Assembly (NCBI RefSeq): GCF_005405425.1
Contig: NZ_BJEA01000014.1
Span: forward strand, 33,042-97,041
DNA from: Lactiplantibacillus modestisalitolerans
Lineage (GTDB): Bacteria; Bacillota; Bacilli; Lactobacillales; Lactobacillaceae
DNA: 64,000 bases
Direction of reading: 5' to 3'
Shown here: positions 39,540-48,489 of the stretch, piece by piece
Numbering within the stretch: position 1 is the stretch's first letter
Layout: every line of letters starts with the position of its first letter
Translations under genes and position numbers: made by a program
Notes under the pieces: generated by a model
Seen by the model: the letters and a program-made list of their open reading frames with translations, nothing else
The model's database searches: none
What the model was told of the DNA's origin: nothing

Positions 39540-41084
39540 ATGTATTATTTTGTTAATACTAGTATCAATCCCAAGAAATCCGGGATCGAACACGCGCAAA
39601 TGAAGCGGTTGGCACTGTTTAATCAGCGCCACGTACCAGCGAAAATGGTGACCCGCTTCTTTTCATTATCACTGCACCAAACCTTAAAGACGGCTGGCAT
39701 TGCCACCGACAATCAAATTAATTTATTTGATTTTGTGCAGCACTCGACGCGGTTTAAGCCAGTCAAATGTACCATTGCGGATTTGCACTTGGCCCCCGAT
39801 TTACGGGTTGAGCCGGATGGTGATAATTATCAAGTCTATCAAAATAACCAACTGCTAATGCGGGTAAATACTTTTAGTGGCACCGCTAAGCAGCTGAATA
39901 ATGTTCAGTATTATGATCAAAATGGCAAACTCGTTAAAACTGACTGGTACGATACCCGCGGTTTTAAAGGGCTTGAACAGTTTTACACTTTTGACGGCCA
40001 GGTGGCGACGGAACAAGTTTTTGCGCCGGACGGGCACGTCGTGTACCAAACGTTTCACATGGCTGACCGCCAAAACCACGTGGAAAACTCGCTGTACCGT
40101 TTCATTGACTATGGTGGTCAGGACTGGTCGTTTACGGGGGAAACTGCGATGACGACCTTCTTTTTGGACGAATTAAACCGCAAAACGCCACAGTCGGTCT
40201 TCGTGATCGACCGGACCTACGAACTGGCCTACGCGGCGTTGCACATGCGGACTAAGGCGTTTAAGGTGATGCACCTGCACAGTAACCACGTCAACGATCC
40301 GTTACACCCGCAAACGGCGAGTCTTAATTTTAACTATGCTTATGCGATTCATAACTTAGATCAGTGGAACGGCGTGATTGCGTCGACGGATGAACAGACG
40401 GCCGACTTTACGACCCGTTTTGGTAAGCGGCCACCGGTTTACGCGATTCCAGTTGGGATCGTTCCGGATGCGGTATTGAACGCGCCGCACCCGGATTGGC
40501 AGCAACGGACGCCGGGGAAGGTCATTTTTGTGGCCCGTTTAGCGGAAGAAAAGCAGCAGGATCAAATGCTACGGGCGTTTAAAAAGGTCCATGAGGCGCT
40601 CCCGGAAGCGACGCTGGACTTTTGGGGGTACGCGAACGGTGATACCGGTAAGCAACTCCGGCAACAAGTGCGCGCGCTCCATCTCAGTCGGGTCGTTAAG
40701 TTTAATGATTACACGACCGATTTAACCGCCGTATATAACCACGCCCAATTAGCAATGTTAACGTCGCGGGCGGAAGGCTTTGCGCTGGCATTATTGGAAG
40801 GTCAAGCCCACGGGGTGCCGCAGATTGCCTACGATGTGAAGTACGGACCGCGTGATATCATTCGCGACGGTCAAAACGGACGCCTGGTACCGGTCAACGA
40901 CGAGCAGCAGCTTGCTGACGCGATGATTGATTTGCTACAATCACCAGCTAAAATGCAAGCGTTTAGCAAGCAGGCTTACCAGGATTCACAGCGTTACGGT
41001 ACCGACGCCGTTTGGCAGCGGTGGCAACCGCTAATGGCGGATGCCAAGCGTTTCTATCAGTCAGCAGAGGGGGCCGCAAAATGA
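39540..41084 (+). CDS. Glycosyltransferase, GtfA/TagE-type (GT4-like)
   Basis: 514 residues. N-terminal part with FVNTSINPKKSGIEHAQMKRLALF (first residues), a middle domain, and a C-terminal GT-B half with VIFVARLAEEKQQDQMLRAFKKVHEALPEATLDFWGYA (about 325-360) and AEGFALALLEGQAHGVPQIAYDVKYGPRD (nucleotide-sugar binding E-x7-E). The family includes L. plantarum GtfA (TagE5), which with GtfB glycosylates Ser/Ala-rich wall hydrolases. No signal or membrane helix, so cytosolic. GAGGGAGAG (39524-39532) precedes ATG 39540. Its stop overlaps the start of the next gene. Confidence 0.87.
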   Translation: MYYFVNTSINPKKSGIEHAQMKRLALFNQRHVPAKMVTRFFSLSLHQTLKTAGIATDNQINLFDFVQHSTRFKPVKCTIADLHLAPDLRVEPDGDNYQVYQNNQLLMRVNTFSGTAKQLNNVQYYDQNGKLVKTDWYDTRGFKGLEQFYTFDGQVATEQVFAPDGHVVYQTFHMADRQNHVENSLYRFIDYGGQDWSFTGETAMTTFFLDELNRKTPQSVFVIDRTYELAYAALHMRTKAFKVMHLHSNHVNDPLHPQTASLNFNYAYAIHNLDQWNGVIASTDEQTADFTTRFGKRPPVYAIPVGIVPDAVLNAPHPDWQQRTPGKVIFVARLAEEKQQDQMLRAFKKVHEALPEATLDFWGYANGDTGKQLRQQVRALHLSRVVKFNDYTTDLTAVYNHAQLAMLTSRAEGFALALLEGQAHGVPQIAYDVKYGPRDIIRDGQNGRLVPVNDEQQLADAMIDLLQSPAKMQAFSKQAYQDSQRYGTDAVWQRWQPLMADAKRFYQSAEGAAK

Positions 41085-42592
41085 TTTTTTTCGTTAACCA
41101 ATACCTAATGGCGTTGAATTCGGGCGTGGAACACGCCGAGTTCAAACGGTTGCAGCTTTTTAAGGCTCATCAGGTGCCGGCCCAACTGGTGACTCGCCAG
41201 TTTGATGGATTGTTGCATCAAAATATGCGGCGCTTTAACTTAACGGACGAGCAGGTCGTTAACTTGTTCGACTTTTTCCGTGGAACGCAGAATTACGACC
41301 AGCGAGTGGTTCGGATGGCGGACTTGAACTGGCCAGCCGCCTACGACATTAAGCCGAATCCTAACGTGAGTCAGGTTTTAGCTGGTGACCGGCTCGTAGC
41401 GAAGGTCCACTTCGTTCCGAGCACCGTGGGTCACGTTTATTACATTGAAATTTTCGATAAGTTCAATAATCGCGTTCAACGCACCGACTATGATGAGCGC
41501 GGTTTTAAAGCTCGCGACCAATTTTACGCGCCGAGTGGGGAAGTCATTACCGACTTGTTTTACCGGCCGGATGGGACCCGCTTCGCGGAACAATATTACG
41601 CCCACGACGCAAACGGTCAAAACGTGGTCACGCTGTGCAAATTGATTGGCTATCAGGGGCGTGACTATTACTTCAACGGTGAACAGGAGTGGTACCGCTT
41701 CTTCTTAGACGAGCTCAATCGGCAGGCTGGCGGTCACAACACCTTTATTGCGGACCGGCCGCTGGCAGCCCAGTATCCGGTAATCAACATGCAAACGCCA
41801 GCTAAGAAGTACTTATGGTTGCCAACGCCGCACGCGGTCGATCCGCGTGATCAGGTTTACTCGAACTTGAACGGTGCCTACGTTTACGGCATTCACCAGT
41901 ACCTGACATCGTTGGACGGGCTGATTACGAGTACCGCGCAACAAAAGGCCGACTTGACCCAGTGGTTAGGGGGGGCGCCTAAGCGGCCCATTTTCACCGT
42001 TTCGGCGGCGGTGGTCAGCGCTGAACAAGCCAACCAGGAACCAGTTCCGATGGCACAGCGCCACCAGCATGAAATTATTTATACTGGGCGGGTTGATCAG
42101 GAGCGCCGAGTCGATCAGTTAGTGACGGCCTTCGCCCAGGTTAAAAGACGCATCAAAGACGCGACCCTGGTGATTTACGGGTACGGCAACGCCGTCGACG
42201 CCTTAAAGCAACAGGTCGCGCAACTCGAATTGACGGCTGCCGTGCAATTTCCGGGTTATCAGCCAGAACTGCGCGCCGCCTACGATGAAGCCGGCGCCTA
42301 CGTCTATACCGGCGTGAGTGACGCCCAACCGCTCTCATTAGTAGAAGCGCTGAGCCATGGTGTTCCGGTGGTGGCCTATAATATTAATTATGGCCCGAAG
42401 GACGTCGTTAAGGACGGCCAAAACGGTTACCTAGCTAAGGATGGTGTGGTAAATCAGCTAGTTTCGGGGTTAACGAAAATTTTGGAGAGCCCGAAACGGC
42501 AACAACGGTTGAGCGATGGTGCCTACCGGAGTAGCCGCAAGTACGCTGACGACGTCGTTTGGCAGCAGTGGCAAGCGGTGCTGGCGCGCTAA
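41081..42592 (+). CDS. Glycosyltransferase, GtfB/TagE-type (GT4-like), paralogue
   Basis: 503 residues from ATG 41081 (overlapping the upstream stop by 4 bp, ribosome site AGAGGGGG). Clear paralogue of the gene before it (FVNQYLMALNSGVEHAEFKRLQLF; EIIYTGRVDQERRVDQLVTAFAQVKRRIKDATLVIYGYGNA; SLVEALSHGVPVVAYNINYGPKDVVKDGQNGY). In L. plantarum the two act together in protein O-glycosylation. Start codons before 41081 extend the frame into the upstream gene and are rejected. Terminator at 42672. Confidence 0.87.
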   Translation: MIFFVNQYLMALNSGVEHAEFKRLQLFKAHQVPAQLVTRQFDGLLHQNMRRFNLTDEQVVNLFDFFRGTQNYDQRVVRMADLNWPAAYDIKPNPNVSQVLAGDRLVAKVHFVPSTVGHVYYIEIFDKFNNRVQRTDYDERGFKARDQFYAPSGEVITDLFYRPDGTRFAEQYYAHDANGQNVVTLCKLIGYQGRDYYFNGEQEWYRFFLDELNRQAGGHNTFIADRPLAAQYPVINMQTPAKKYLWLPTPHAVDPRDQVYSNLNGAYVYGIHQYLTSLDGLITSTAQQKADLTQWLGGAPKRPIFTVSAAVVSAEQANQEPVPMAQRHQHEIIYTGRVDQERRVDQLVTAFAQVKRRIKDATLVIYGYGNAVDALKQQVAQLELTAAVQFPGYQPELRAAYDEAGAYVYTGVSDAQPLSLVEALSHGVPVVAYNINYGPKDVVKDGQNGYLAKDGVVNQLVSGLTKILESPKRQQRLSDGAYRSSRKYADDVVWQQWQAVLAR

Positions 42593-42671
42593 TTTAATAG
42601 CAGTTTTTGAAATGAAAAAATTAAACAGAATTTTTCCATTAATAGCGTCGTTCTAAGTTATAGCGACCCAT

Positions 42672-42721
42672 AAAAAGCCCACCGGTTACCGGAGCATTGT
42701 TGCTCGGTTGCCGGTGGGTTT
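42672..42721. terminator. Bidirectional terminator between the glycosyltransferase and LysR genes
   Basis: CCCACCGGTTACCG and CGGTTGCCGGTGGG with AGCA/TGCT inside, T-rich on both sides. Confidence 0.85.
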
Positions 42722-42736
42722 GCGTTTGGCGTGATT

Positions 42737-43561
42737 TCATCCCCAATGTTCTAAGTAGTTGGTCACGGCCTTATAAACGGGCAGCAAATCGGGTTGCTCC
42801 TCCGCTCGGGTCAACAGGAAAAAGCGCCGCTGGTACTGGGCACCGATGGCTTGGGTGGGTACGTTAGCCGCCACGACGTGCTTGGAAATCACCGTTTGTC
42901 CGAGCCCACGCGCCAGCATGTCCGCAATGAGTTGATTGCTATGAATCACCATTACTTGCTCAGGCTGAATATTTTGGGCCTTCAAGTAGGCGTCGGTGTA
43001 GTGACGGACTCCCGAATAGGGTTCGCGCAATAGCCAGAGGGGGCTCATAAAATTACCAGCGTGCACCAACTCGTCCTGGCCAAACGCCCACCGGTTGAGG
43101 TGTTCGGTCACGAGTGGCTTTTCAATGATGCCAAAGTCAAGTTTGTGCTGGGACATCGCCGTTAAAATTTCAGCGGAGTTTCCTAGGCTGACGTCGAAAT
43201 TGAAGCGGTCACTACTCGCTGATAGTTGGTTTAACAAACCAGGCAAAATCAGATTGCTAGTAGTGTGGGACGCACCGATACGGCAGGGGGTCTGCACGAT
43301 GTGGTGGGTGGAGTGGACCGCCTCCTTCGTACTATCCCAAGTTTCTAACAATTGTTGGGCCTCCCGGTAGAGTAACCGGCCGCTTGCGGTTGGCACAATT
43401 TCTTGGCGGCCGTTGCGCCGAAACAGCGTCGTTTGGAGTTCCGTTTCGAGCTGCTTGATTTGAGTGGAGACGGTGGGTTGTGAAATGAAGAGGTGCTCGG
43501 CCGCGTGGGAAAAGTTGCGGGTTTCGAACACCGTGCAAAAGGTCTGCAATTGTTTGAACAT
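42737..43561 (-). CDS. LysR-family regulator
   Basis: 274 residues. N-terminal helix-turn-helix ([41 protein letters not shown]) of LysR type, followed by a periplasmic-binding-fold effector domain, here somewhat short. It divides the intergenic region with yeiH, so it likely controls that gene. In Firmicutes similar pairs answer to sulfite or sulfur limitation. The shared 112 bp contains an inverted repeat (43582-43606). Confidence 0.87.
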   Translation of the reverse strand: MFKQLQTFCTVFETRNFSHAAEHLFISQPTVSTQIKQLETELQTTLFRRNGRQEIVPTASGRLLYREAQQLLETWDSTKEAVHSTHHIVQTPCRIGASHTTSNLILPGLLNQLSASSDRFNFDVSLGNSAEILTAMSQHKLDFGIIEKPLVTEHLNRWAFGQDELVHAGNFMSPLWLLREPYSGVRHYTDAYLKAQNIQPEQVMVIHSNQLIADMLARGLGQTVISKHVVAANVPTQAIGAQYQRRFFLLTRAEEQPDLLPVYKAVTNYLEHWG

Positions 43562-43581
43562 GGTCGTTCCTCCTATTATAT

Positions 43582-43606
43582 TTATTAATAGTATCTATCA
43601 TAATAA
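43582..43606. promoter_or_regulatory. LysR-type operator between the LysR gene and yeiH
   Basis: TTATTA (43582-43587) and TAATAA (43601-43606) form a T-N11-A-type inverted repeat. The TATAAT of yeiH lies at 43635-43640, with TTCTCA 17 bp before it. Confidence 0.5.
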
Positions 43607-43673
43607 TTTATTTCTCAAATGTAAATCTCTTCCGTATAATGAAAATCATCAGAGAAGACTGGAGAAAAAGAAG

Positions 43674-44684
43674 ATGAAGTTTAAAGGTATTTTACCAGGA
43701 TTACTGGTTAGTTTTTTAATTGCAATTATTAGTCAATTACTGGCGGGGGTCGTTCCAGCGTTAGGCGCGGCAACCATTGCCATTTTGCTGGGAATCGTTG
43801 CCGGCAATACGTTTTTAAAGCAACCGGTACTTGGTCGTGGGACCAAGTATGCGGAAAGCCGATTATTGGAATATTCGGTGATGTTGCTGGGAGCAACAAT
43901 GACGGTGCAAACGATTGGCCGCATTGGTGGCTTTGGTGTGCTCTTCATTTTAATTCAAATGACAATTACGATTGCCGGAGCCCTGTGGCTAGGTAAAAAG
44001 CTCGGCTTTAGCCCGACGATGCGAATGCTGATGGCCGGTGGGAACGCCGTGTGTGGGTCGTCAGCGATTGCCTCGATTGCGCCGGTGATTGATGCGGATG
44101 AAGACGAAAAGGGAACCATTATTACGCTGGTCAATTTAATGGGGACGGTCTTAATGTTGACCCTTCCCGTATTGGGGACGGTCGTTTTTGGCACCAACGT
44201 CATTTTGAAGGGGGCCCTAATTGGGGGAACCCTACAGTCGGTGGGGCAAGTTGTGGCGGCGGCTAGTATGATTAACCAGCCGACCGTTCAGTTTGCGACC
44301 ATCTTTAAGATTATGCGGATTATGATGTTGATCGTGGTGGTGCTGGTCTTCGGGCGGATGCACCAGCGCGAGCTAGCTAATGAATTGACTGAAGAAGCTG
44401 AGGAGACTGGCAACGGGAATGGTCATTGGTTGCCGTGGTACGTGGCGGGCTTTCTGATCTTATGTGCGTTGAACAGCTTGTTTACTTTACCGGTCATGCT
44501 TTCAACGGCTGCGCATACGATTAGTAGCTGGTTTGAAATCATTGCGTTGGCGGCAATTGGGCTCCGGTTGAACTTGGCGAACTTCTTAAAGGCTGGTAAG
44601 CGTTTGGCGCTTTTCGGCTTGGGTGTTGGGAGTTTGCAGGTGGTGACGGCACTGGTGTTGATTGCGGTGTTGTTAAGAGTGTGA
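43674..44684 (+). CDS. yeiH: YeiH/UPF0324-family putative sulfate or sulfite exporter
   Basis: 336 residues with about ten hydrophobic helices and the family core ([21 protein letters not shown] and [42 protein letters not shown]). GGAGA (43660-43664) precedes ATG 43674. The last codon pair AGA-GTG and the TGA stop overlap the GAGTGTGAGG that opens family 3 array 3. Divergent LysR gene suggests regulation by it. The extension to 43464 overlaps the LysR gene and is rejected. Confidence 0.85.
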   Translation: MKFKGILPGLLVSFLIAIISQLLAGVVPALGAATIAILLGIVAGNTFLKQPVLGRGTKYAESRLLEYSVMLLGATMTVQTIGRIGGFGVLFILIQMTITIAGALWLGKKLGFSPTMRMLMAGGNAVCGSSAIASIAPVIDADEDEKGTIITLVNLMGTVLMLTLPVLGTVVFGTNVILKGALIGGTLQSVGQVVAAASMINQPTVQFATIFKIMRIMMLIVVVLVFGRMHQRELANELTEEAEETGNGNGHWLPWYVAGFLILCALNSLFTLPVMLSTAAHTISSWFEIIALAAIGLRLNLANFLKAGKRLALFGLGVGSLQVVTALVLIAVLLRV

Positions 44685-44884
44685 GGGCCAGCGGGTTGAT
44701 GCTGAGCACTACCTAGCTAAGGCGTTGTTGCGATTTTTGCAATGACGACTTAGCGTAGTAGGCGCAGGTATCAGCTGGCTCGAGCACGTTTCGGCTATAA
44801 GGCAGGCCTGGGTTTGGCGATAGCGACTTAGCGTAGCAAGCGCAGATACCAGTCTGGCCGAACACGTTTCGGCTGTATTGCAGG
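44677..44884 (+). repeat. Family 3 repeat array 3 (two blocks)
   Basis: Begins GAGTGTGAGG, which supplies the last bases of the yeiH gene including its stop. Then leader and two blocks with the GCACGTTTCGGC and CGAACACGTTTCGGC palindromes. 44885-45068 holds nothing further I can name. Confidence 0.85.
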
Positions 44885-45068
44885 AAAAGAGCAACCATCA
44901 GTCGGAACAAAGATGTTCTACTAATTATCATTCAGACATGCGGTGTGGTTGTGATTTTGAGAAGCTCTACAGTTGTTAGACCGATGAGTCTAATAATTGT
45001 AGGGCTTTTGTGGTTGCGTGCCGGTGGTCAGCAAGCTTGGTAAATGGTAAACTGAAGCCAATTAGTGA

Positions 45069-45355
45069 GAGTGTGAGGGCAGACGGGTTGGTATTGAGCA
45101 TTGCCTAGCTAAGGCGTTATCGCCTGGGTTTGGCGATGGCGCGTTAGCGTAGCAAGCGCAGATACCAGTCTGACCGAACACGTTTCGGCTACATAGCAGG
45201 TGAACGTGACGACTTAGCGTAGTAGGCGCAGGCATCAGCTGGTCCGAACACGTTTCGGCTATAAGGCAGGGCGGCCTGGGTTTGGCGATGGCGCCTTAGC
45301 GTAGCAAGCGTAGATGCCAGTCTGGCCGAACACATTTCGGCTATCTCGCAGAAGG
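45069..45355 (+). repeat. Family 3 repeat array 4 (three blocks)
   Basis: Same order as array 3: GAGTGTGAGG, leader, three blocks with CGAACACGTTTCGG-type palindromes (the last has CACATTTCGG). Arrays 3 and 4 lie about 190 bp apart, in the same orientation. Confidence 0.85.
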
Positions 45356-45428
45356 GGCGTACGTTTCACCAAAAATATAAATGGCCGAAGCTTTTGATTA
45401 CAATCTCGGATTCGAAAGGGATGGTGGC

Positions 45429-45926
45429 ATGCCAAAAACGCAACGCCGGCGCGGTCGGCTGATCATCATAAGTATTATTGGGATTTGTGCAGTTATTTTG
45501 ATTTGGGGGCTCACCCGGCCGAGCTTACGGGACCGGCTAGTGCAGACTGATCCGTGGTACATTTTCAGTGATACGACCGTCACGGTTCGAATGAATCAAC
45601 ACCCAGCGCGAAAAGCGGACCGGCTGTTCAGTGCTGATGGCCAGCAGGCTAAGGACGCGCAGGTGCGGGTGATGTTTCAGGACGACGGTCGGGGGAGTTT
45701 GGTTACTAAGAAAACCATGCAACGGTTTAGGTGGCGTTTGAAAAAGAACGTCATTACGTTGCGGTTACCCGCGCGGGGCAATCAGCCGGCGCGCACGGTT
45801 CACTGGACACTGGCGAAAACGCGCGGTAAGGTAGCGGGTCAGCGGTTTCAGGGGTACACGTTGCAATCGGATGATTACACGGGCCAGTTCTTCGTTGGCA
45901 AGGGGTTCTTGTTACACCGGTCGTAA
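45429..45926 (+). CDS. Membrane-anchored hypothetical protein
   Basis: 165 residues from ATG 45429 (GGGATGGTGG, 45418-45427, precedes it; the frame could start at 45381 without a ribosome site). N-terminal Arg-rich stretch, one membrane helix (IIISIIGICAVILIWGL) and a basic extracellular beta-rich domain. No family recognised. It stands alone between family 3 array 4 and the family 1 remnant G. Confidence 0.6.
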   Translation: MPKTQRRRGRLIIISIIGICAVILIWGLTRPSLRDRLVQTDPWYIFSDTTVTVRMNQHPARKADRLFSADGQQAKDAQVRVMFQDDGRGSLVTKKTMQRFRWRLKKNVITLRLPARGNQPARTVHWTLAKTRGKVAGQRFQGYTLQSDDYTGQFFVGKGFLLHRS

Positions 45927-45975
45927 GTTAAGTTTCCTGATGCTTGTGGCTCTCCGTACCCCAACTAAAAAAATA

Positions 45976-46119
45976 GGTTCTATGAGATATGGTGCTGATT
46001 TACTACGAGGGCTACCAATTTAATTTTCAATCGGTTTGCTGAGACTACCGGAAAGATTATCCGCTAAACTTAATTCAGTAACCGTTCTGCGGAATCTCAA
46101 CCCCAATTGGTACAGAGCC
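45976..46119 (+). repeat. Family 1 repeat remnant G (ends only, core lost)
   Basis: Both termini are present (GGTTCTATGAGATATGG and CCAATTGGTACAGAGCC), but the cloverleaf core is deleted between GGAATC and TCAACCCC. Flanked by A-rich repeats: AAAAAATA before and AAAAAAAC after, a possible (imperfect) target duplication. Confidence 0.8.
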
Positions 46120-46125
46120 AAAAAA

Positions 46126-46156
46126 ACAGCGAACTTTAACGAGTTCGCTGTTTTTA
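46126..46156. terminator. Bidirectional terminator, mainly for the DUF4811-MFS operon
   Basis: AACAGCGAAC-tttaacga-GTTCGCTGTT, with A7 on the left and T5 on the right. Confidence 0.85.
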
Positions 46157-46162
46157 GTAGCT

Positions 46163-46672
46163 TTATTTGGTAGCTTGAATAGTCGTTGTTTGCCAATTGG
46201 TGGGTACCGTGAACTGGTAGTGGCGACTAACGACGTTGTTGGCCGTGTCCTTACCGAGGTCGAAGCAAAGTTGCGCAAAGTGGTTGCGGTATTGCCAACG
46301 AGTGGTCGTGACCTTGACTTGGGCCTTGGTCCCGCGGTTGAGCTGGGTGGTCGTCGACAAGGCACGGACCGTGTGGCGGGGCTTAGTGGTCCCCTTCACC
46401 CGGTACACAATGACGTGCTCATTCCCAGTTCCCAACGGTTGAATGCCGAGGGCGGTTTGCGTCGTTTTTAACGGGGTGAGGGTCTCAGTCCGCGTCGTGG
46501 TGACCCGCTGCATCCCCCAGTGGTAGTTGTCGTTCAAAACGAGCGCCACGAGGCTACCCGCGATGACTAGCCCGCTAATGATGACGCTCAGTAGGCGCGC
46601 TTGTCCTTGCCGCGCAAAAATCATGACGCCGGAAAAAACGAAGGTGGCAACGATTAAGAGTCCAATCATCAT
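46163..46672 (-). CDS. DUF4811-domain protein, MFS accessory
   Basis: 169 residues: two N-terminal helices (MMIGLLIVATFVFSGVMIF, LLSVIISGLVIAGSLVALVL), followed by an extracellular beta-rich domain (about 50-169). This matches DUF4811, found in lactobacilli next to DHA2 pumps. It starts inside the end of the MFS gene (4-bp overlap), so its translation depends on the pump gene. Role unknown, possibly a subunit modifying transport. Confidence 0.85.
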   Translation of the reverse strand: MMIGLLIVATFVFSGVMIFARQGQARLLSVIISGLVIAGSLVALVLNDNYHWGMQRVTTTRTETLTPLKTTQTALGIQPLGTGNEHVIVYRVKGTTKPRHTVRALSTTTQLNRGTKAQVKVTTTRWQYRNHFAQLCFDLGKDTANNVVSRHYQFTVPTNWQTTTIQATK

Positions 46673-48153
46673 TTGGCGTCACCTCCGATTTGAGCGTCGG
46701 TGGAGTGGCGCGGCTTGAGGAAGCAACTAAGACCGAAGCCGAGGAGACAGAAGAGTAGCGAGACGATGAACGCCATGTGGTAACCGGTTAAGGTCGCGTC
46801 GACGCTGGCCTGCTGATATTTCAGCGGGGCGCTAGTTAGGAGTCCGTGACTCGGCATGTTCCATTTCGAAACGTTGGAATAAATACTAATCAGAACCGCG
46901 GTCCCCATGGAAGCGGCGACCTGCCGTAACGTGTTGTTAGCGGCCGTTCCGTGTGAAATCAGATTAAACGGTAGCGCGTTGATTCCGGTCGTGGTGACTG
47001 GCATCGTGACCATCGTTAGCCCGAACATTCGAACCGCGTACACCACGATAATCCAGAGGATTGGGGTGGTGGCGCTGATGGATAGGAAAAAGGCCGTTCC
47101 GAGCGTTAACAACAGCATCCCGGTCATGGCGAGACGCCGGGCACCGATATGGTCGAAAATCCGGCCAGTAATCGGGCTCATGATTCCCATCATGATTGCG
47201 CCTGGGAGCAAAATTAATCCCGAATCCATCGCGGAACGTCCCAGTACCGTTTGAATGTAAAGTGGTAGGATCATTTCGATTCCCATCATCGACATGTACG
47301 CGAGCGCCGTCAGAATTGCGGAGAGCGTGAACGCCGGAATCTTGAAGACCCGGAGTTCCAACAAGGGTTTATCCATGTGAAGTTGTCGGTGGGTAAATAG
47401 GGCGATGAACAACGCGCCGACAATCAGCGTGGTAATCACGACCGGATCCCCCCAGCCGGACTCGCCAACGGATGAAAAGCCGTAAAGCATGCTCCCGAAC
47501 CCAATCGTTGAAATGATGACGGACCACCAGTCAATCGGTTGCTTGGAAGTTGGTAAGACCTTCCGGAGGGTGAACAGCGAGACTAAGATGACGGCCCAGT
47601 TGATCGGCATAATAAAGAGAAATAGGGCGCGCCAAGAATAGTTATCGATAATCCAGCCGGAAAGGGTCGGCCCAATTGCGGGCGCCAGCCCAATGACGAT
47701 TCCGGCCGTCCCCATTGCGGAGCCCCGCTTTTCGGGGGGATAGACCGATGACATAATGGTCTGGAAGACCGGGGCGGAGATGCCAACGCCCATTGCCTGA
47801 ATCATTCGAGCAATTAGCAACATTTGGAAATTAACGGCGAAGTAGGCCAGGATGGTTCCCAGCCCGAAGATAATCATCGCCGCGAGGTACAGGACCTTGG
47901 AGTTGATCCGGGTGAGCATCCAAGCACTCACGGGAATCATGATCCCCATGATCAACATAAATCCAGTGGTTAGCCACTGGACGGCGTTGGCCGAAATGTG
48001 AAAATAAGCCATTAAGGTGGGAAACGCCGTGGTTAGTAAAGTTTGCGTAATAAAGGTGCAAAACGTTCCGACGAGCAACGTCAAAACGAGCCAAGTCCGG
48101 TGATAGGGTTGGCCGTTTGCATCGAGTGGCAACGCGGATTGATTTGTTGGCAT
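46669..48153 (-). CDS. MFS efflux transporter, DHA2 (EmrB/QacA) family
   Basis: 494 residues, about 14 membrane helices. N-terminal HRTWLVLTLLVGTFCTFITQTLLTTAFPTLMAYFHIS, motif A-like region (ITRINSKVLYLAAMIIFGLGT), and the antiporter motif C-like (GVGISAPVFQTIMSSVYPPEKRGSAMG). It drives efflux of lipophilic or cationic compounds with the proton gradient. Forms an operon with the DUF4811 protein. The Phe/Gln-rich N-terminus and QTLLTTAF motif lie where other DHA2 pumps have an LDTTIVN motif. Confidence 0.88.
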   Translation of the reverse strand: MPTNQSALPLDANGQPYHRTWLVLTLLVGTFCTFITQTLLTTAFPTLMAYFHISANAVQWLTTGFMLIMGIMIPVSAWMLTRINSKVLYLAAMIIFGLGTILAYFAVNFQMLLIARMIQAMGVGISAPVFQTIMSSVYPPEKRGSAMGTAGIVIGLAPAIGPTLSGWIIDNYSWRALFLFIMPINWAVILVSLFTLRKVLPTSKQPIDWWSVIISTIGFGSMLYGFSSVGESGWGDPVVITTLIVGALFIALFTHRQLHMDKPLLELRVFKIPAFTLSAILTALAYMSMMGIEMILPLYIQTVLGRSAMDSGLILLPGAIMMGIMSPITGRIFDHIGARRLAMTGMLLLTLGTAFFLSISATTPILWIIVVYAVRMFGLTMVTMPVTTTGINALPFNLISHGTAANNTLRQVAASMGTAVLISIYSNVSKWNMPSHGLLTSAPLKYQQASVDATLTGYHMAFIVSLLFCLLGFGLSCFLKPRHSTDAQIGGDAK

Positions 48154-48371
48154 AGTACCGCCCTTTCATAGAATAATTAATTAAACACAATTAATAAGTA
48201 TACCACGATAAAATTACTTATCCTATTTAAGTGGCCCAATGATAATTAGTGCGTCGTAATAGTTGTGCTAAAATAATAATATTATTGATAAAGACGGGGT
48301 CGGCTTCGCCAAAATGGCCGTTGAACCGCCCCCCTGAAACTTAAAAATTTGAAAGTGGGGGTAGCAAGGCG

Positions 48372-48446
48372 ATGCAATCACCAGCAATCCCCGTTAATCG
48401 GCAGTTACAACACTGGCTGATTATTCGGGTGGAACAAGCCTTCTAA
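48372..48446 (+). CDS. Possible 24-residue peptide or MarR-like N-terminal remnant
   Basis: ATG 48372 with AAGGCG just before it. Encodes 24 residues (MQSPAIPVNRQLQHWLIIRVEQAF) resembling the helical start of MarR regulators. May be a leader peptide of the MFS gene at 48490 or a remnant of a lost regulator. Weak evidence. Confidence 0.25.
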   Translation: MQSPAIPVNRQLQHWLIIRVEQAF

Positions 48447-48489
48447 TCGTTAACTTAACTAACGACTTAATATGAGGAAGGAAATTGTT

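Noticed and set aside
43464..43673. N-terminal extension of yeiH to 43464
   Set aside because: Overlaps the divergent LysR gene; GGAGA before ATG 43674 and the helix start fit the shorter form.
44677..45355. Possible CRISPR-like array in family 3 repeats
   Set aside because: Blocks differ from each other, spacing is irregular, there are no unique spacers of even length, and no cas genes are near.
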